Part shown: piece after piece, positions 20,362 through 29,734 of the stretch
Numbering within the stretch: position 1 is the first letter of the stretch
How the letters are laid out: each line of letters opens with the position of its first letter
NCBI RefSeq assembly: GCF_017968845.1
Contig: NZ_CP072876.1
Location: 1,364,001-1,428,000 of the forward strand
Reading direction: 5' to 3'
Source of the DNA: Microbacterium sp. NIBRBAC000506063
GTDB taxonomy: Bacteria; Actinomycetota; Actinomycetes; Actinomycetales; Microbacteriaceae
DNA length: 64,000 bases
The notes under the pieces: generated by a model
Told to the model about the DNA's origin: nothing
Seen by the model: the letters and a program-made list of their open reading frames with translations, nothing else
The model's database searches: none
Translations under genes and position numbers: made by a program

Positions 20362-21345
20362 ATGCCTGTCACCGACATCACCACCGATGCCGAGAACCTG
20401 ACGATGACCGTCGTCGCCGACTTCGCCGCGCCGCTCGAGCGTGTGTGGGCGGCGTACTCCGATCCGCGTCAACTCGAGCGCTTCTGGGGTCCGCCGACCT
20501 GGCCCTCCACCTTCACGCACTTCGATCAGAGCGTCGGCGGCCGCGCGAACTACACGATGCACGGACCGCGCGGCGAGACCTCCTCGGGCAGCTGGGAGTT
20601 CCTCGCCATCGACGCCCCGCGCCGCTTCGAGGTGCTCGACTCCTTCACCGACGAGGAGGGTAAGCCGCTCGAGGGCTTCCCGTCGATGCGCATGAGCTTC
20701 GCTTTCACGGCGACGGATGCCGGAACCCGCATGGAGGGCACGACCTACTTCGACTCGCTCGAAGCCCTTGAGCAGGTCGTCGAGATGGGCACCATCGAGG
20801 GCACCCGCCAGGCGATGGGCCAGCTCGACGCCGTGCTGCAGGATCTGCGCGAGTACGCGCAGGGCAAGGGCACCCGTGTCGAATACCTCGACGACACCCA
20901 CGTGCGCATCACCCGCCTCATCAATGGGCCGCGCGAGCTGGTGTGGCGCGCGCACCATGATGACGAGCTGGTGCGTCAGTGGATGCTCGGCCCCGACGGG
21001 TGGGAGATGACCGAGAACGTCGTCGCCACCGAGCCCGGCCAGAGCCACCGCACCTCCTGGGCGCCGGTCGGCGACACCGAGGGGGAGCCCTTCGGCTTCG
21101 AGGGCGAGATCCTGTTCGTCGATGCTCCGCGCCGGGTGGTCTCGACCGAGCGGATGCAGGGCGCCGACGGCCCGGAGACCGTCAACGACCTCAGCTTCTA
21201 CGAGGAGGACGGCGCGACCCTCGTCACGCTGATCGTCGAGTATCCCGACAAGGAGACCCGCGACATGATCCTCGCCACAGGCATGGCCGACGGCATGGAG
21301 GCCTCCTTCGCACGGCTGGAGCGTGTGCTGGGTACGGCCGGCTGA
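20362..21345 (+). CDS. Two-domain SRPBCC (AHSA1-like) protein
   Basis: 327 residues and intact. Two START-like domains are joined head to tail: residues about 10-160 (FAAPLERVWAAYSDPRQLER) and about 170-325 (INGPRELVWRAHHDDELVRQW). Each has the W-G/P and ligand-cavity pattern of the AHSA1 family. Single-domain forms are usual, so the duplication is worth noting. The ligand is unknown. Regulation by the upstream ArsR is inferred. Confidence 0.88.
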   Translation: MPVTDITTDAENLTMTVVADFAAPLERVWAAYSDPRQLERFWGPPTWPSTFTHFDQSVGGRANYTMHGPRGETSSGSWEFLAIDAPRRFEVLDSFTDEEGKPLEGFPSMRMSFAFTATDAGTRMEGTTYFDSLEALEQVVEMGTIEGTRQAMGQLDAVLQDLREYAQGKGTRVEYLDDTHVRITRLINGPRELVWRAHHDDELVRQWMLGPDGWEMTENVVATEPGQSHRTSWAPVGDTEGEPFGFEGEILFVDAPRRVVSTERMQGADGPETVNDLSFYEEDGATLVTLIVEYPDKETRDMILATGMADGMEASFARLERVLGTAG

Positions 21346-21383
21346 GTCCCGGCGCTCCCTCGCCTCGGCTCACGCGTCACTTC

Positions 21384-21428
21384 GCCCGGCGCTGTGCTTC
21401 TCTGCACAGCGCCGGGCGTCGGTGCTTT
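21384..21428 (+). terminator. Strong hairpin terminator after the SRPBCC gene
   Basis: A 14-bp perfect stem (GCCCGGCGCTGTGC at 21384-21397 with GCACAGCGCCGGGC at 21404-21417) encloses a TTCTCT loop and is followed by GTCGGTGCTTTTC, a short T tract. It separates the ArsR-SRPBCC unit from the BCCT gene. Confidence 0.85.
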
Positions 21429-21454
21429 TCGGCGATCTGTAAGGATGAGGTGTC

Positions 21455-23410
21455 ATGGACACCCCAGAGGAAAACGCGACAGCACTCCCCGAAGGTCAGG
21501 ATCCGGCACCGACCGAGACGCGCCGCAAGCGGAAGACGGGCTCGGAGACGGCGCGCAAAGTGCTGCAGGAGCTGTCGGTGCTCCCGCCGAAGGGGATGCA
21601 TCCGGCGCTGGTCCCCGGCGTCTCCGTCGAGGAGACGGGCCGGACGTATCGCACCGACCCGCTGGTCTTCGGCGCCGCCCTCGCGTTCACGCTCGCCTTC
21701 GTCGGCTGGGGCGTCTTCGCCGGCGACAGCCTCGCGAACACCGCGCAATCGGTGCTCAGCTGGGTCGTGGAGTACTTCGGCATCTTCTTCACGACGATCG
21801 CGACGGTGGTCCTCGCCTTCATGCTGTTCGTCGGGTTCAGCCGCTACGGACGCATTCCGCTCGGCCGCGACGACGAGGAGCCCGAGTTCTCGATGTTCTC
21901 GTGGATCTCGATGCTCTTCGCCGCCGGCATGGGCATCGGCCTGGTGTTCTGGGGCGCCGCAGAACCCCTCACCTTCTTCGAGAACCCGCCGCCGGGCACC
22001 GTCGAGGCGAACACGCTCGAGGCGATGCACACCGCGCAGGCCCAGGTGCTCTACCACTGGGGCCCGCAGGCCTGGTCGTTCTACGCTCTCGTCGGCGGCG
22101 CGATCGCCTACGGCGCGTACCGGCGCGGGCGAACGCCTCTGATCTCGTCGATCTTCGCCCCGCTGCTCGGCGAGGATCGCACCACCGGCCCGCTCGGGCG
22201 CACGATCGACATCTTCTCCATCATCGTGACGCTGTTCGGCACGGCGGCCTCCCTGGGTCTGGGTGCCCTGCAGATCGGCCGGGGCGTCGAGCTCGTCAGC
22301 GGCATCGGCGAGCTCGGCAACGGCATCCTCATCGCCGTGATCGCCATCCTCACCGCGGCCTTCGTCGCCTCGGCCGTATCGGGCGTGTCCCGCGGCATCC
22401 GCGCCCTGTCCAACATCAACGCGGTCGCGGCGATCATCCTCGCCTTCTTCGTCTTCTTCGTCGGGCCGACACTGCTGATCATCAACGCGATCCCCGCGAT
22501 CACCGCCCAGTTCTTCGCGGACCTGCCGACCATGATCGGCCGCTCCGGCTCACAGGGGCCCGAGACCCAGGCGTTCCTCTCGGGCTGGACCATCTTCTAC
22601 TGGGCCTGGTGGATCTCGTGGTCGCCGTTCGTCGGCATGTTCATCGCCAAGATCTCGCGGGGCCGGACCCTTCGCCAGTTCGTCTCGGTCGTCATCGTCG
22701 TGCCCGCGCTCATCTCGCTGGTGTGGTTCGCCATCTTCGGGACCACCGCGATCCATCAGCAGATGACGCAGGGCGACCTGCAGGTCAGCCCACCCGAGTC
22801 GGTGCTGTTCGGGGTGCTGGGCGATCTGCCGTTCCCGATGATCACCAGCGTCGCCCTCATCCTGCTCGTGGCGATCTTCTTCATCACCGGCGCCGACTCG
22901 GCCTCGCTCGTGATGGGCACGCTGTCGCAGCAGGGCCGCCCCGACCCGTCGCGCTGGGTCGCGGTGATCTGGGGAACGCTCGTCGGCGTGATCGCGGCGG
23001 TGCTCCTGGTCTCGGGTGAGGAGGGGAGCGGGCTGCGCGCCCTGCAGAACATGACGATCGTCGCGGCGCTGCCCTTCGCGATGATCATGGCATTCATGAT
23101 GATCGCCTTCATGAAGGACCTGCGCCGAGACCCTCTGATCCTCCGCGACAGGTATGCGCGCCTCGCCGTCCGGCACAGCGTGCGCACGGGCCTGGAGGAG
23201 TACGGCGACGACTTCGCGCTCGTGCCGGTCGAGTACGATCACGCCGCCGACGACATCGCCTGGGTCGACGAGGGCGAGGTCGACGAGAGCCTCGCCGAGC
23301 TGTACGAGGCGAGCACGGAGGCGATCGACATCATCCCGCCGGAGGCCGGGGCGGAGGCGGATGCCGCAGACGAGACGGATGCCGCAGAGGAGCGGGAACC
23401 GCCTGCGTAG
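21455..23410 (+). CDS. BCCT-family transporter (betaine/carnitine/choline type)
   Basis: 651 residues and intact. The transport core shows MGIGLVFWGAAEPLTFFENP and the conserved Trp-rich helix (FYWAWWISWSPFVGMFIAKI, then SRGRTLR), which carry the substrate box and coupling site. 12 membrane helices are expected between about residues 70 and 570. The C-terminal tail (about residues 580-651) is strongly acidic and Ala-rich, unlike the basic osmosensing tail of Corynebacterium BetP, so osmotic gating may differ. Likely substrate: a quaternary amine such as glycine betaine or choline. Confidence 0.88.
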   Translation: MDTPEENATALPEGQDPAPTETRRKRKTGSETARKVLQELSVLPPKGMHPALVPGVSVEETGRTYRTDPLVFGAALAFTLAFVGWGVFAGDSLANTAQSVLSWVVEYFGIFFTTIATVVLAFMLFVGFSRYGRIPLGRDDEEPEFSMFSWISMLFAAGMGIGLVFWGAAEPLTFFENPPPGTVEANTLEAMHTAQAQVLYHWGPQAWSFYALVGGAIAYGAYRRGRTPLISSIFAPLLGEDRTTGPLGRTIDIFSIIVTLFGTAASLGLGALQIGRGVELVSGIGELGNGILIAVIAILTAAFVASAVSGVSRGIRALSNINAVAAIILAFFVFFVGPTLLIINAIPAITAQFFADLPTMIGRSGSQGPETQAFLSGWTIFYWAWWISWSPFVGMFIAKISRGRTLRQFVSVVIVVPALISLVWFAIFGTTAIHQQMTQGDLQVSPPESVLFGVLGDLPFPMITSVALILLVAIFFITGADSASLVMGTLSQQGRPDPSRWVAVIWGTLVGVIAAVLLVSGEEGSGLRALQNMTIVAALPFAMIMAFMMIAFMKDLRRDPLILRDRYARLAVRHSVRTGLEEYGDDFALVPVEYDHAADDIAWVDEGEVDESLAELYEASTEAIDIIPPEAGAEADAADETDAAEEREPPA

Positions 23411-23485
23411 TCAGAGCCGGTCGACTGCCGTCACCGTCACGACGACCTCGCCGGCCTCATCGGATGCCGCGGAATCGATGTCCGC
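23411..23485 (-). pseudogene. Detached copy of the 3' end of the DUF3516 helicase gene
   Basis: Read on the minus strand, 24 codons and a stop (IDSAASDEAGEVVVTVTAV) match the last 24 codons of the helicase at 27113 in 18 of 24 positions. Shared blocks include CCGTCACCGTCACGAC (16 bp) and CCTCGCCGGCCTC (13 bp). No start or upstream part is present. It directly abuts the BCCT stop, on the far side of the Nramp-DapA-LacI genes from the full helicase. Confidence 0.6.
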
Positions 23486-23522
23486 GGCATCCGACAATGG
23501 GTGCTGGTGCCGGCGCCCGGGC

Positions 23523-24830
23523 TCAGGGGAGCAGGGTGATCAGCAGTCGCACGGAGAGCGTGAGCACGGCGGCCAGCCCGACGAGACCGAAGAGGTTGTG
23601 CCACCACTTGTTCTTCAGCTCGGCCATCAACGTGCCCCGGTTCGCCATGACGACGATCAGCAGGGCGAGGATCGGCGCGATGAAGACCGTGAGGGCCTGA
23701 GCGATCACGATCAGCTGCACGGGCGAGGTCTGGAAGATCAGCGTCACGGTCAGGCCGAAGCCCAGGATGACCCCGCTGATGATCTTCGCCGTCGTTGAAC
23801 CGGAGGACGCGCCGCGCCCGAGGCCGTCCGAGAGCATTGTCCCGCCGGCGGTGGCATTGGCGATCATCGAGGAAAACGCGGCGGCGAAGAAGCCGATACC
23901 GAAGATCGCCGAGCCGACCGGGCCGGCCAGGGGCTCGAAGATGCTCGCGAGGGCGAGGATCGTCGGTGCCGCCTCGCCGGTCTGACCCAGAACCGCGGCA
24001 GCCACGACGATCACGAGAGCCGTCATGATGCCGGGCGCGACGATGCCCGGGATCGTATCGACGACCGTCACGTCGCGGTAGTCCGCTTCGGTGCGCTTGC
24101 GCTCCTTGGTGCCGTAGGAGGTGTAGAAGGCCGCGTTGACGGAGAAGTTCGTGCCGACCAGCGCGACGATCAGGAGCCAGGCGCCATCGGGAACCGTGGG
24201 CACGAGCCCGCGGGCGGCGGCCGCCCACTCCGGGTTGGAGATGAACGCAGAGGCGATGAAGGCGATGGCCATGACGACGACCGCGGCGACGAGGATCTTC
24301 TCGATCACGCGGTAGACATTGCGGAACAGCAGGATCCCGGCGACGAAGATCGTGCAGATCGCCGTCCACATGACGGGATTGCCGCCCAGGAGCATCGACA
24401 GTCCGAGTCCGGACCCGACGGCGTTGCCGACGGAGAAGCAGAGCGTGATCAGGAACACGCCGATGCCGGCGAGGACGCCGACCCAGCCGCCGAGGTGGTC
24501 TTTGATCGACGAGATGAGCGATACGGGTGATTTGATGCCCAGACGGACGCTCATATCGGCCAGGAAGATCATCAGGACCGTCGATACCGCGATCACCCAG
24601 ATCAGGGTGTACTGGTATCCGCTTCCGGCCTGTACGGCGGTGGTCAGGTTGCCGGGGCCGAATTGCCAGGCGCCCACGACGAAGGCCGGCCCGATGAGGG
24701 CCAGGCGCTGCCAGAACGTCTGGCGCCGGCGGTGGGACTCGACGATGTTCTTCATTGTCTCGGTGGACACGCGGCCGTAGCCGGTGCCCGGGGTGGTCGA
24801 CGTGTGTCGCGTCGTGGTGTGTTCGCTCAT
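23523..24830 (-). CDS. Atypical Nramp-related membrane transporter
   Basis: 435 residues from ATG 24830, with GGAGGAG eight bases upstream. About 11 membrane helices. It aligns with the Nramp fold, but the metal-binding signatures are absent: the helix-1 motif DPGN reads GPGN (residues 58-61, FGPGNLTTAVQAG), and the helix-6 region reads GTNFSVNAAFYTSYG (226-240) with no MetProHis. It should therefore not be assumed to carry manganese or iron. It follows a DapA-family lyase gene 148 bp upstream under a divergent LacI regulator, so uptake of an organic substrate is a reasonable hypothesis. An apparent fusion with the lyase is a frameshift artefact. Confidence 0.8.
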   Translation of the reverse strand: MSEHTTTRHTSTTPGTGYGRVSTETMKNIVESHRRRQTFWQRLALIGPAFVVGAWQFGPGNLTTAVQAGSGYQYTLIWVIAVSTVLMIFLADMSVRLGIKSPVSLISSIKDHLGGWVGVLAGIGVFLITLCFSVGNAVGSGLGLSMLLGGNPVMWTAICTIFVAGILLFRNVYRVIEKILVAAVVVMAIAFIASAFISNPEWAAAARGLVPTVPDGAWLLIVALVGTNFSVNAAFYTSYGTKERKRTEADYRDVTVVDTIPGIVAPGIMTALVIVVAAAVLGQTGEAAPTILALASIFEPLAGPVGSAIFGIGFFAAAFSSMIANATAGGTMLSDGLGRGASSGSTTAKIISGVILGFGLTVTLIFQTSPVQLIVIAQALTVFIAPILALLIVVMANRGTLMAELKNKWWHNLFGLVGLAAVLTLSVRLLITLLP

Positions 24831-24931
24831 GCTGATTCTCCTCCATTGGAGTGCGGCCGTGCCGCAGGGTCTTCGTTGACGTCGAGAGCTGTGACTGAGG
24901 GGTGGGGGTGAAGTGCGTGGGAGAGGGAAGA

Positions 24932-24969
24932 GGGCGACGGGCGCGCGCAGGGCGAGATGCCCGTCGCCC
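24932..24969 (-). terminator. Hairpin after the DapA-family gene
   Basis: GGGCGACGGGC at 24932-24942 pairs with GCCCGTCGCCC at 24959-24969 (11-bp stem, 16-base loop), about 10 bp past the lyase stop on the minus strand. It may limit read-through into the transporter gene, which has its own ribosome site. Confidence 0.5.
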
Positions 24970-24978
24970 CTCTTCGGG

Positions 24979-25913
24979 TCAGACGTTCGCGGTGACCTTC
25001 TCGATGCCGGCGGCGACGAACGCGTCGGCGATCTCCTGGTCGGCGCCGTCGGCGAGCGGGAGCAGGGGGTGCGGACGGTCGCGTGATCCAGGATGCCGCG
25101 GTGCACCAGGCCCCATTTGAGCGCCACGGTGCCCTCCATGTGGGATCCGCGGTGGTACACGTTCTGCGTGACGGGCAGCAGGCGCTCGTGGATCGCGTGT
25201 GCAGCCTCGTAGTCGCGGGCCTTGCCGGCGGCGATCAGCTCGATCAGCGCCTCCGGGGCGATGTTGCCGTAGCCGACGAGCAGCCCGTCGACATCGAACA
25301 TCGTCGGCAGCAGGTACTCGTCGTGGCAGGAGAGGATCTGCAGCTCCGGGTAGGCGGCGCGCAGGGTCGGGATCTCGGTGTACCACCGGCGCATGTTGCG
25401 CACGCCGTTCTTCGTGGCGAACACGCCCTCCTGGCCGGCGATCTCGAGCTGGGTGTCGAGGTCGTAGGTTGCCTTGGTGTTGTCGGGGTACTGGAAGAGG
25501 ATCAGCGGAAGGCCGGACTCCTCATAGATCTCGCGGTACCGCGCCTGCGGCGCGCCCTGCTGGTAGCCGAAGCGGAGCCAGCCGTGGGAGGGGTAGACGA
25601 GCCCGGCCGCGGCGCCCGCCTCGACGGCCGCCTTCGCCTCGAGCCCGGCGGTCTTGTTGCCCTCCTTCGTGATCCCGGCGATCACGGGAACCCGGCCGTC
25701 GGTCGAGGCGACGAAGGCGCGGATGACGTCGAGCTGCTCGGCCTCGGTGAGGAAGGTGCCCTCGCCGGCGTGGCCGAGGACGACGAGGCTCTTCACGCCG
25801 TCGATCGAGCCGAGCCAGGAGCCGAGGCGCTGGATCGCGTCGTAGTCGACGTCGCCGTCCTCGGTGAACGGGGTGATCGGTGCGGGGTTGAGTCCGCGGA
25901 GGTCGAGGGTCAT
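24979..25913 (-). CDS. DapA-family aldolase/dehydratase (frameshifted)
   Basis: TIM-barrel class I lyase of the dihydrodipicolinate synthase superfamily, about 310 residues. It shows NPAPITPFTEDGDVDYDAI at the start, LGHAGEGTFLT (the GxxGE loop, normally GSTGE) and EGVFATKNGVRNM with the Schiff-base lysine. The frame breaks near 25075 in a C run (read on the gene strand); corrected, it ends DAFVAAGIEKVTANV. It is not beside lysine genes but beside a transporter and a LacI regulator, so a catabolic sugar-acid or keto-acid role is more likely than lysine synthesis. Confidence 0.82.
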
Positions 25914-25949
25914 GGTCGTGCCTTTCTTTCACTCATCGTCGAGATCTGC

Positions 25950-25995
25950 GTGAGAACGTTAGCGGGAACGTTTGCAGAAACGATTGCAAGTATGC
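25950..25995. promoter_or_regulatory. LacI-type operator cluster
   Basis: The divergent region between the lyase and LacI genes holds three related boxes in a row: GAACGTTAGC, GAACGTTTGC and AAACGATTGC. On the minus strand the last two read TGCAATCGTTTC and TGCAAACGTTCC, close to the LacI-family consensus TGNAANCGNTTNCA. The position suits control of the lyase promoter and possibly of lacI. Confidence 0.5.
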
Positions 25996-26087
25996 TGAGA
26001 GGCGGCGACCTTGTCAAGACCCCGAGCAGATCGAAAGGGAAGGGCGAGGGATGCCGCCAGTAGACTCGCGCAGGAAAGGAGGCTCAG

Positions 26088-27116
26088 GTGGAACAACGGA
26101 TCGAACGCCATGTCGTCACGCTCCGTGACGTCGCTGCGGCTTCCGGCGTCAGCGTGTCGACCGTCAGTCGCGTCCTCGACGACCGCACTCCGCGCTCCCG
26201 CTCCACTACTGCGGAGCGCGTCCGCCGCGTCGCCGACGAACTCGGATACCGCAGGAACGTCTTCGCCTCCAGCCTTCGTCGCGGCGAGACCGGGACGATC
26301 GGCGTCCTGGTCCCGCGACTGACCGACAACGTCATGGCGATGATGTTCGAGGCGATCGAGAGGACGGCCCGTGCGCGCGGCTACTTCGCGGTCGTCGCCA
26401 CCTGCGGGGACGACCCGACCGACGAGCGCAGCGCCACCGACACCCTCCTCGATCGCAACGTCGATGGCGTGATCCTTGCCACCGCGCGCCTCGATGACAC
26501 CCTGCCCGCTTCCCTGCGGGAACGCGGCGTCTCCCACGCCCTCGTCCTGCGCACCGATGGCGAGAGCCCCTCAGCCCTCGGCGACGACGAGGCCGGAGGG
26601 TATTTCGCCGTCCGGCACCTCGTCGACCTCGGGCATCGCGACATCGCGGTGGTCACCGGGCCGTGGTTCACCTCGAGCGCGCGTGATCGGGTGCGCGGCG
26701 CCCGGCGGGCGCTCGCCGAGGTCGGGGTCGACCTCACCGACGACCGGGTGATCTCGACCGGCTACGGAATCGAGTCGGGCACGGAGGCCGGGCGCGCACT
26801 GCTGGCGGAGCCCGCCGCGCGCCCGACGGCGATCTTCGCGGCCAACGACAACCTCGCGATCGGTGTGGTCTCGGCGCTCGCCGCCGCCGGTCTCACCGTC
26901 GGTGCCGACATCTCCATCGTCGGCTACAACGACATCCCCCTCGCCGCGACGATGCCGGTGCCGCTGACCTCCGTCCGCGTTCCCTTCGACCAGATCGCGG
27001 CGAACGCCTTCGACTTGCTCCTGGACGAGAGCTCGGCCGGGCGCATTACCCGTACGCTCCCTACGCTCATCCCGCGCTCGTCGACGCGGGCGCTCGGCCC
27101 CGGCGGCGCGCGCTAG
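26088..27116 (+). CDS. LacI-family transcriptional regulator
   Basis: 342 residues. The N-terminal helix-turn-helix reads VTLRDVAAASGVSVSTVSRV (about 10-30). The sugar-binding-protein-like core includes TGTIGVLVPRLTDN, FAANDNLAIGVVSAL and ISIVGYNDIPLA. The GTG start at 26088 has AAGGAGG eight bases before it. It diverges from the DapA-family/Nramp-like pair, its probable target, and its stop overlaps the stop of the convergent helicase gene. The inducer is unknown. Confidence 0.88.
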   Translation: MEQRIERHVVTLRDVAAASGVSVSTVSRVLDDRTPRSRSTTAERVRRVADELGYRRNVFASSLRRGETGTIGVLVPRLTDNVMAMMFEAIERTARARGYFAVVATCGDDPTDERSATDTLLDRNVDGVILATARLDDTLPASLRERGVSHALVLRTDGESPSALGDDEAGGYFAVRHLVDLGHRDIAVVTGPWFTSSARDRVRGARRALAEVGVDLTDDRVISTGYGIESGTEAGRALLAEPAARPTAIFAANDNLAIGVVSALAAAGLTVGADISIVGYNDIPLAATMPVPLTSVRVPFDQIAANAFDLLLDESSAGRITRTLPTLIPRSSTRALGPGGAR

Positions 27117-29614
27117 TACCGGCTGACGCCCGTCACCGTCACGACCGCCTCGCCGGCCTCGTCGGATGCCGCCAGATCGATCGTCGCGCTGATGCCCCAG
27201 TCGTGATCGCCCGCGGGGTCGTCGAGGATCTGGCGCGCCTTCCACACGGGACCCGACTCGTCGAGGACGAGCAGGGCGGCACTGCGGGCATCCGCACCGG
27301 TGAGGATCTCGTCGTGCTCGGCGAAGTAGGCCTCCAGGGCCGCATCCCAGGCATCCGTGCCGAACTCCGGGTCCAGCTCTCCGAGTGCGGAGACCTCGTC
27401 GCGCGCCGCGAGCTGCACCCGGCGGAACAGCTCGTTGCGCACGAGGATGCGGAACGCCCGCACGTTGCTCGTGAGGCGCTTCGGCGCGGGTGGGACGATC
27501 GGCTCGTCGGCGTGCGCCGCGGCGGCTCCCGACTGCAGCTCCTGCCACTCGTCCAGAAGCGAGGAGTCCACCTGGCGGACGAGCTCGCCCAGCCACTCGA
27601 TGAGGTCGCGCAGCTCCTCGGTCTTCAGATCCTCGGGATCGTCTGGGACGCGGCCCGGTAGGCGTCGGAGAGGTAGCGCAGCACGACGCCCTCGGACCGG
27701 GCGATCTTGTAGTGGGCGACATATTCCCCGAACGACATGGCCCGCTCGTACATGTCGCGCACGACCGACTTCGGCCGAAGCTCGAAGTCGCGGATCCAGG
27801 GCTGCGAGGAGCTGAAGGTCTCGAAGGCGTGGGTCAGCAGTTCTTCCAGAGGCTTCGGATAGGTGACCTCCTCGAGCAGCTCCATGCGCTCGTCGTACTC
27901 GATGCCCTCGGCCTTCATCGCCGCCACCGCCTCGCCGCGGGCGAGGAACTCCTGCTGGCTCAGCACCGGGCGCGGGTCGTCGAGCGTGGCCTCCACGATC
28001 GAGATCATGTCGAGCGCGAAACCGGGGAGTCCGGGTCCAGGAGTTCGAAGGCCGCCAGCGCGAAGGGGGAGAGCGGCTGGTTCAGCGCGAAGTTCGGCTG
28101 CAGGTCGATGGTGAGGGTCACCTGCATCCGGTCGTTGAGCGTGTCGAAACGCTGCTCCACGACACCCGACTCGCGCAGTGTCCGGTAGATCCCAGCGCCC
28201 GGCGGGCGAGCTCGCGCTGGCGCGCACGCGGCTCGTGGTTGTCGTATACCAGCGCGCGCATATTCGCGAAGGCGTCGCCGCCGCGGGCGATGACGTTGAG
28301 GATCATGCTGCTGGTGACCTGCATGTGCGAGGTGAGGGTCTCGGGCTCGGCGGCGATGAGCTTCTGGAACGACGGCTCGCCCCAGGTCACGAACCCGGCC
28401 GGCGCCTTCTTGCGGATGAGCTTGCGCTTCTTCTTCGGGTCGTCGCCCGCCTTGCGGATCGCCGCGAAGTTCTCCGTCTCGTGCTCGGGCGCCTGCGCGA
28501 CCACGGTCCCGGCCGTGTCGAAACCGGCGCGCCCCGCGCGGCCGGCGACCTGGTGGAACTCGCGAGCGGTGAGCTGCCGCATCCGGGTCCCGTCGAACTT
28601 CGTCAGGGCGGTGAGCAGCACCGTCCGGATCGGCACGTTGATCCCGACGCCGAGGGTGTCGGTGCCGCAGATCACCCGCAGCATGCCGCGCTGGGCGAGC
28701 TGCTCGACCAGTCGCCGGTACTTCGGCAGCATCCCGGCGTGATGCACGCCGATGCCCATGCGCAGCAGTCGCGACAGCGTCTTGCCGAAGGCGGTGGTGA
28801 ACCGGAAGCCGCCGATGAGCTCGGCGATCGCATCGCGCTGCTCGCGCGTGGCGACCTTCGCCGAGGCGAGCGCCTGCGCCCGCTCGAGCGCGGCCGCCTG
28901 TGAGAAGTGCACGATGTAGATCGGCGCCTGCCCGGTCTCGAGCAGCTGTTCGATCGTCTCGTGGATCGGCGTCATCTCGTAGTAGAAGTGCAGCGGTACC
29001 GGCCGCTCGACGCCCGTGACGACGGCGGTCTCGCGGGACGTGCGCCGGCTCAGGTCCTCGGCCAGCGCGGTCACATCGCCGAGCGTGGCCGACATCAGCA
29101 CGAACTGCGCCTGCGGCAGCGTCAGCAGCGGCACCTGCCACGCCCACCCGCGATCGGGGTCGGCGTAGAAGTGGAACTCGTCCATGACGACCTGACCGAC
29201 GTCGGCGTCCGGTCCCTCTCGCAGCGCGAGGTTCGCGAGGATCTCGGCCGTGCAGCAGATGATCGGCGCCTCGGCGTTGACCGCGGAGTCCCCCGTGACC
29301 ATCCCCACGTTCTCGGCGCCGAAGATGTCGACGAGCGCGAAGAACTTCTCGCTCACGAGCGCCTTGATAGGCGCCGTGTAGAACGAACGGATGCCGGCGC
29401 TCAGCGCCGCGAAGTGCGCGCCGACGGCGACGAGCGACTTCCCCGTGCCCGTCGGCGTCGACAGGATCAGGTTCTGCCCCGAGACGATCTCGATGACCGC
29501 CTCCTCCTGTGCCGGGTACAGGCTGATGCCGGTCGACTCCGCCCACTCGGCGAACGCCGTGTACACGGCATCCGGGTCCGGACGGCCGGTCAGGGGGTGG
29601 AGGGGAGAAGGCAT
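27113..29614 (-). CDS. DEAD/DEAH helicase with DUF3516 (frameshifted)
   Basis: About 830 residues when corrected. Helicase motifs: Q-like LYPAQEEAV, Walker A STPTGTGKS, motif Ia YTAPIKALVSEK, motif II VVMDEFHFYAD, motif III LMSATLGD, motif VI HQVAGRAGRAG. The C-terminal DUF3516 part includes LTIDLQPNFALNQPLSPFAL and LDMISIVEATLDDPRPVL. The layout resembles actinobacterial relatives of Ski2/Mtr4-type RNA helicases. Breaks are near 28200, 28030 and 27635. ATG at 29614 was chosen; an ATG 21 bp further upstream is in frame. A detached copy of its 3' end lies at 23411. Confidence 0.85.
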
Positions 29615-29668
29615 CGTTCTTCGATCTTCCCTCATCTGTGTCTGGTGCTCGCGCCGCAGTCTGATAAA

Positions 29669-29687
29669 TTAGGTGAGCCTAACCAAA
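29669..29687 (+). promoter_or_regulatory. DtxR/IdeR iron box
   Basis: TTAGGTGAGCCTAACCAAA matches the DtxR consensus TTAGGTTAGCCTAACCTAA at 17 of 19 positions. It lies 48 bp before the siderophore-binding-protein gene, next to GATAAAT that could be the -10. Iron-dependent repression of the whole uptake operon is expected. Confidence 0.85.
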
Positions 29688-29734
29688 GGCATCGACGCTT
29701 TCGCGCCACACCCCGAACTCTGAAGGGAACGCCT

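Noticed and set aside
23523..25913. Continuous 796-residue frame joining the DapA-family lyase to the Nramp-like transporter
   Set aside because: The lyase C-terminus continues in another frame to a stop at 24979 followed by a hairpin, and the transporter has its own ribosome site and ATG at 24830. The fusion results from a lost base near 25075.
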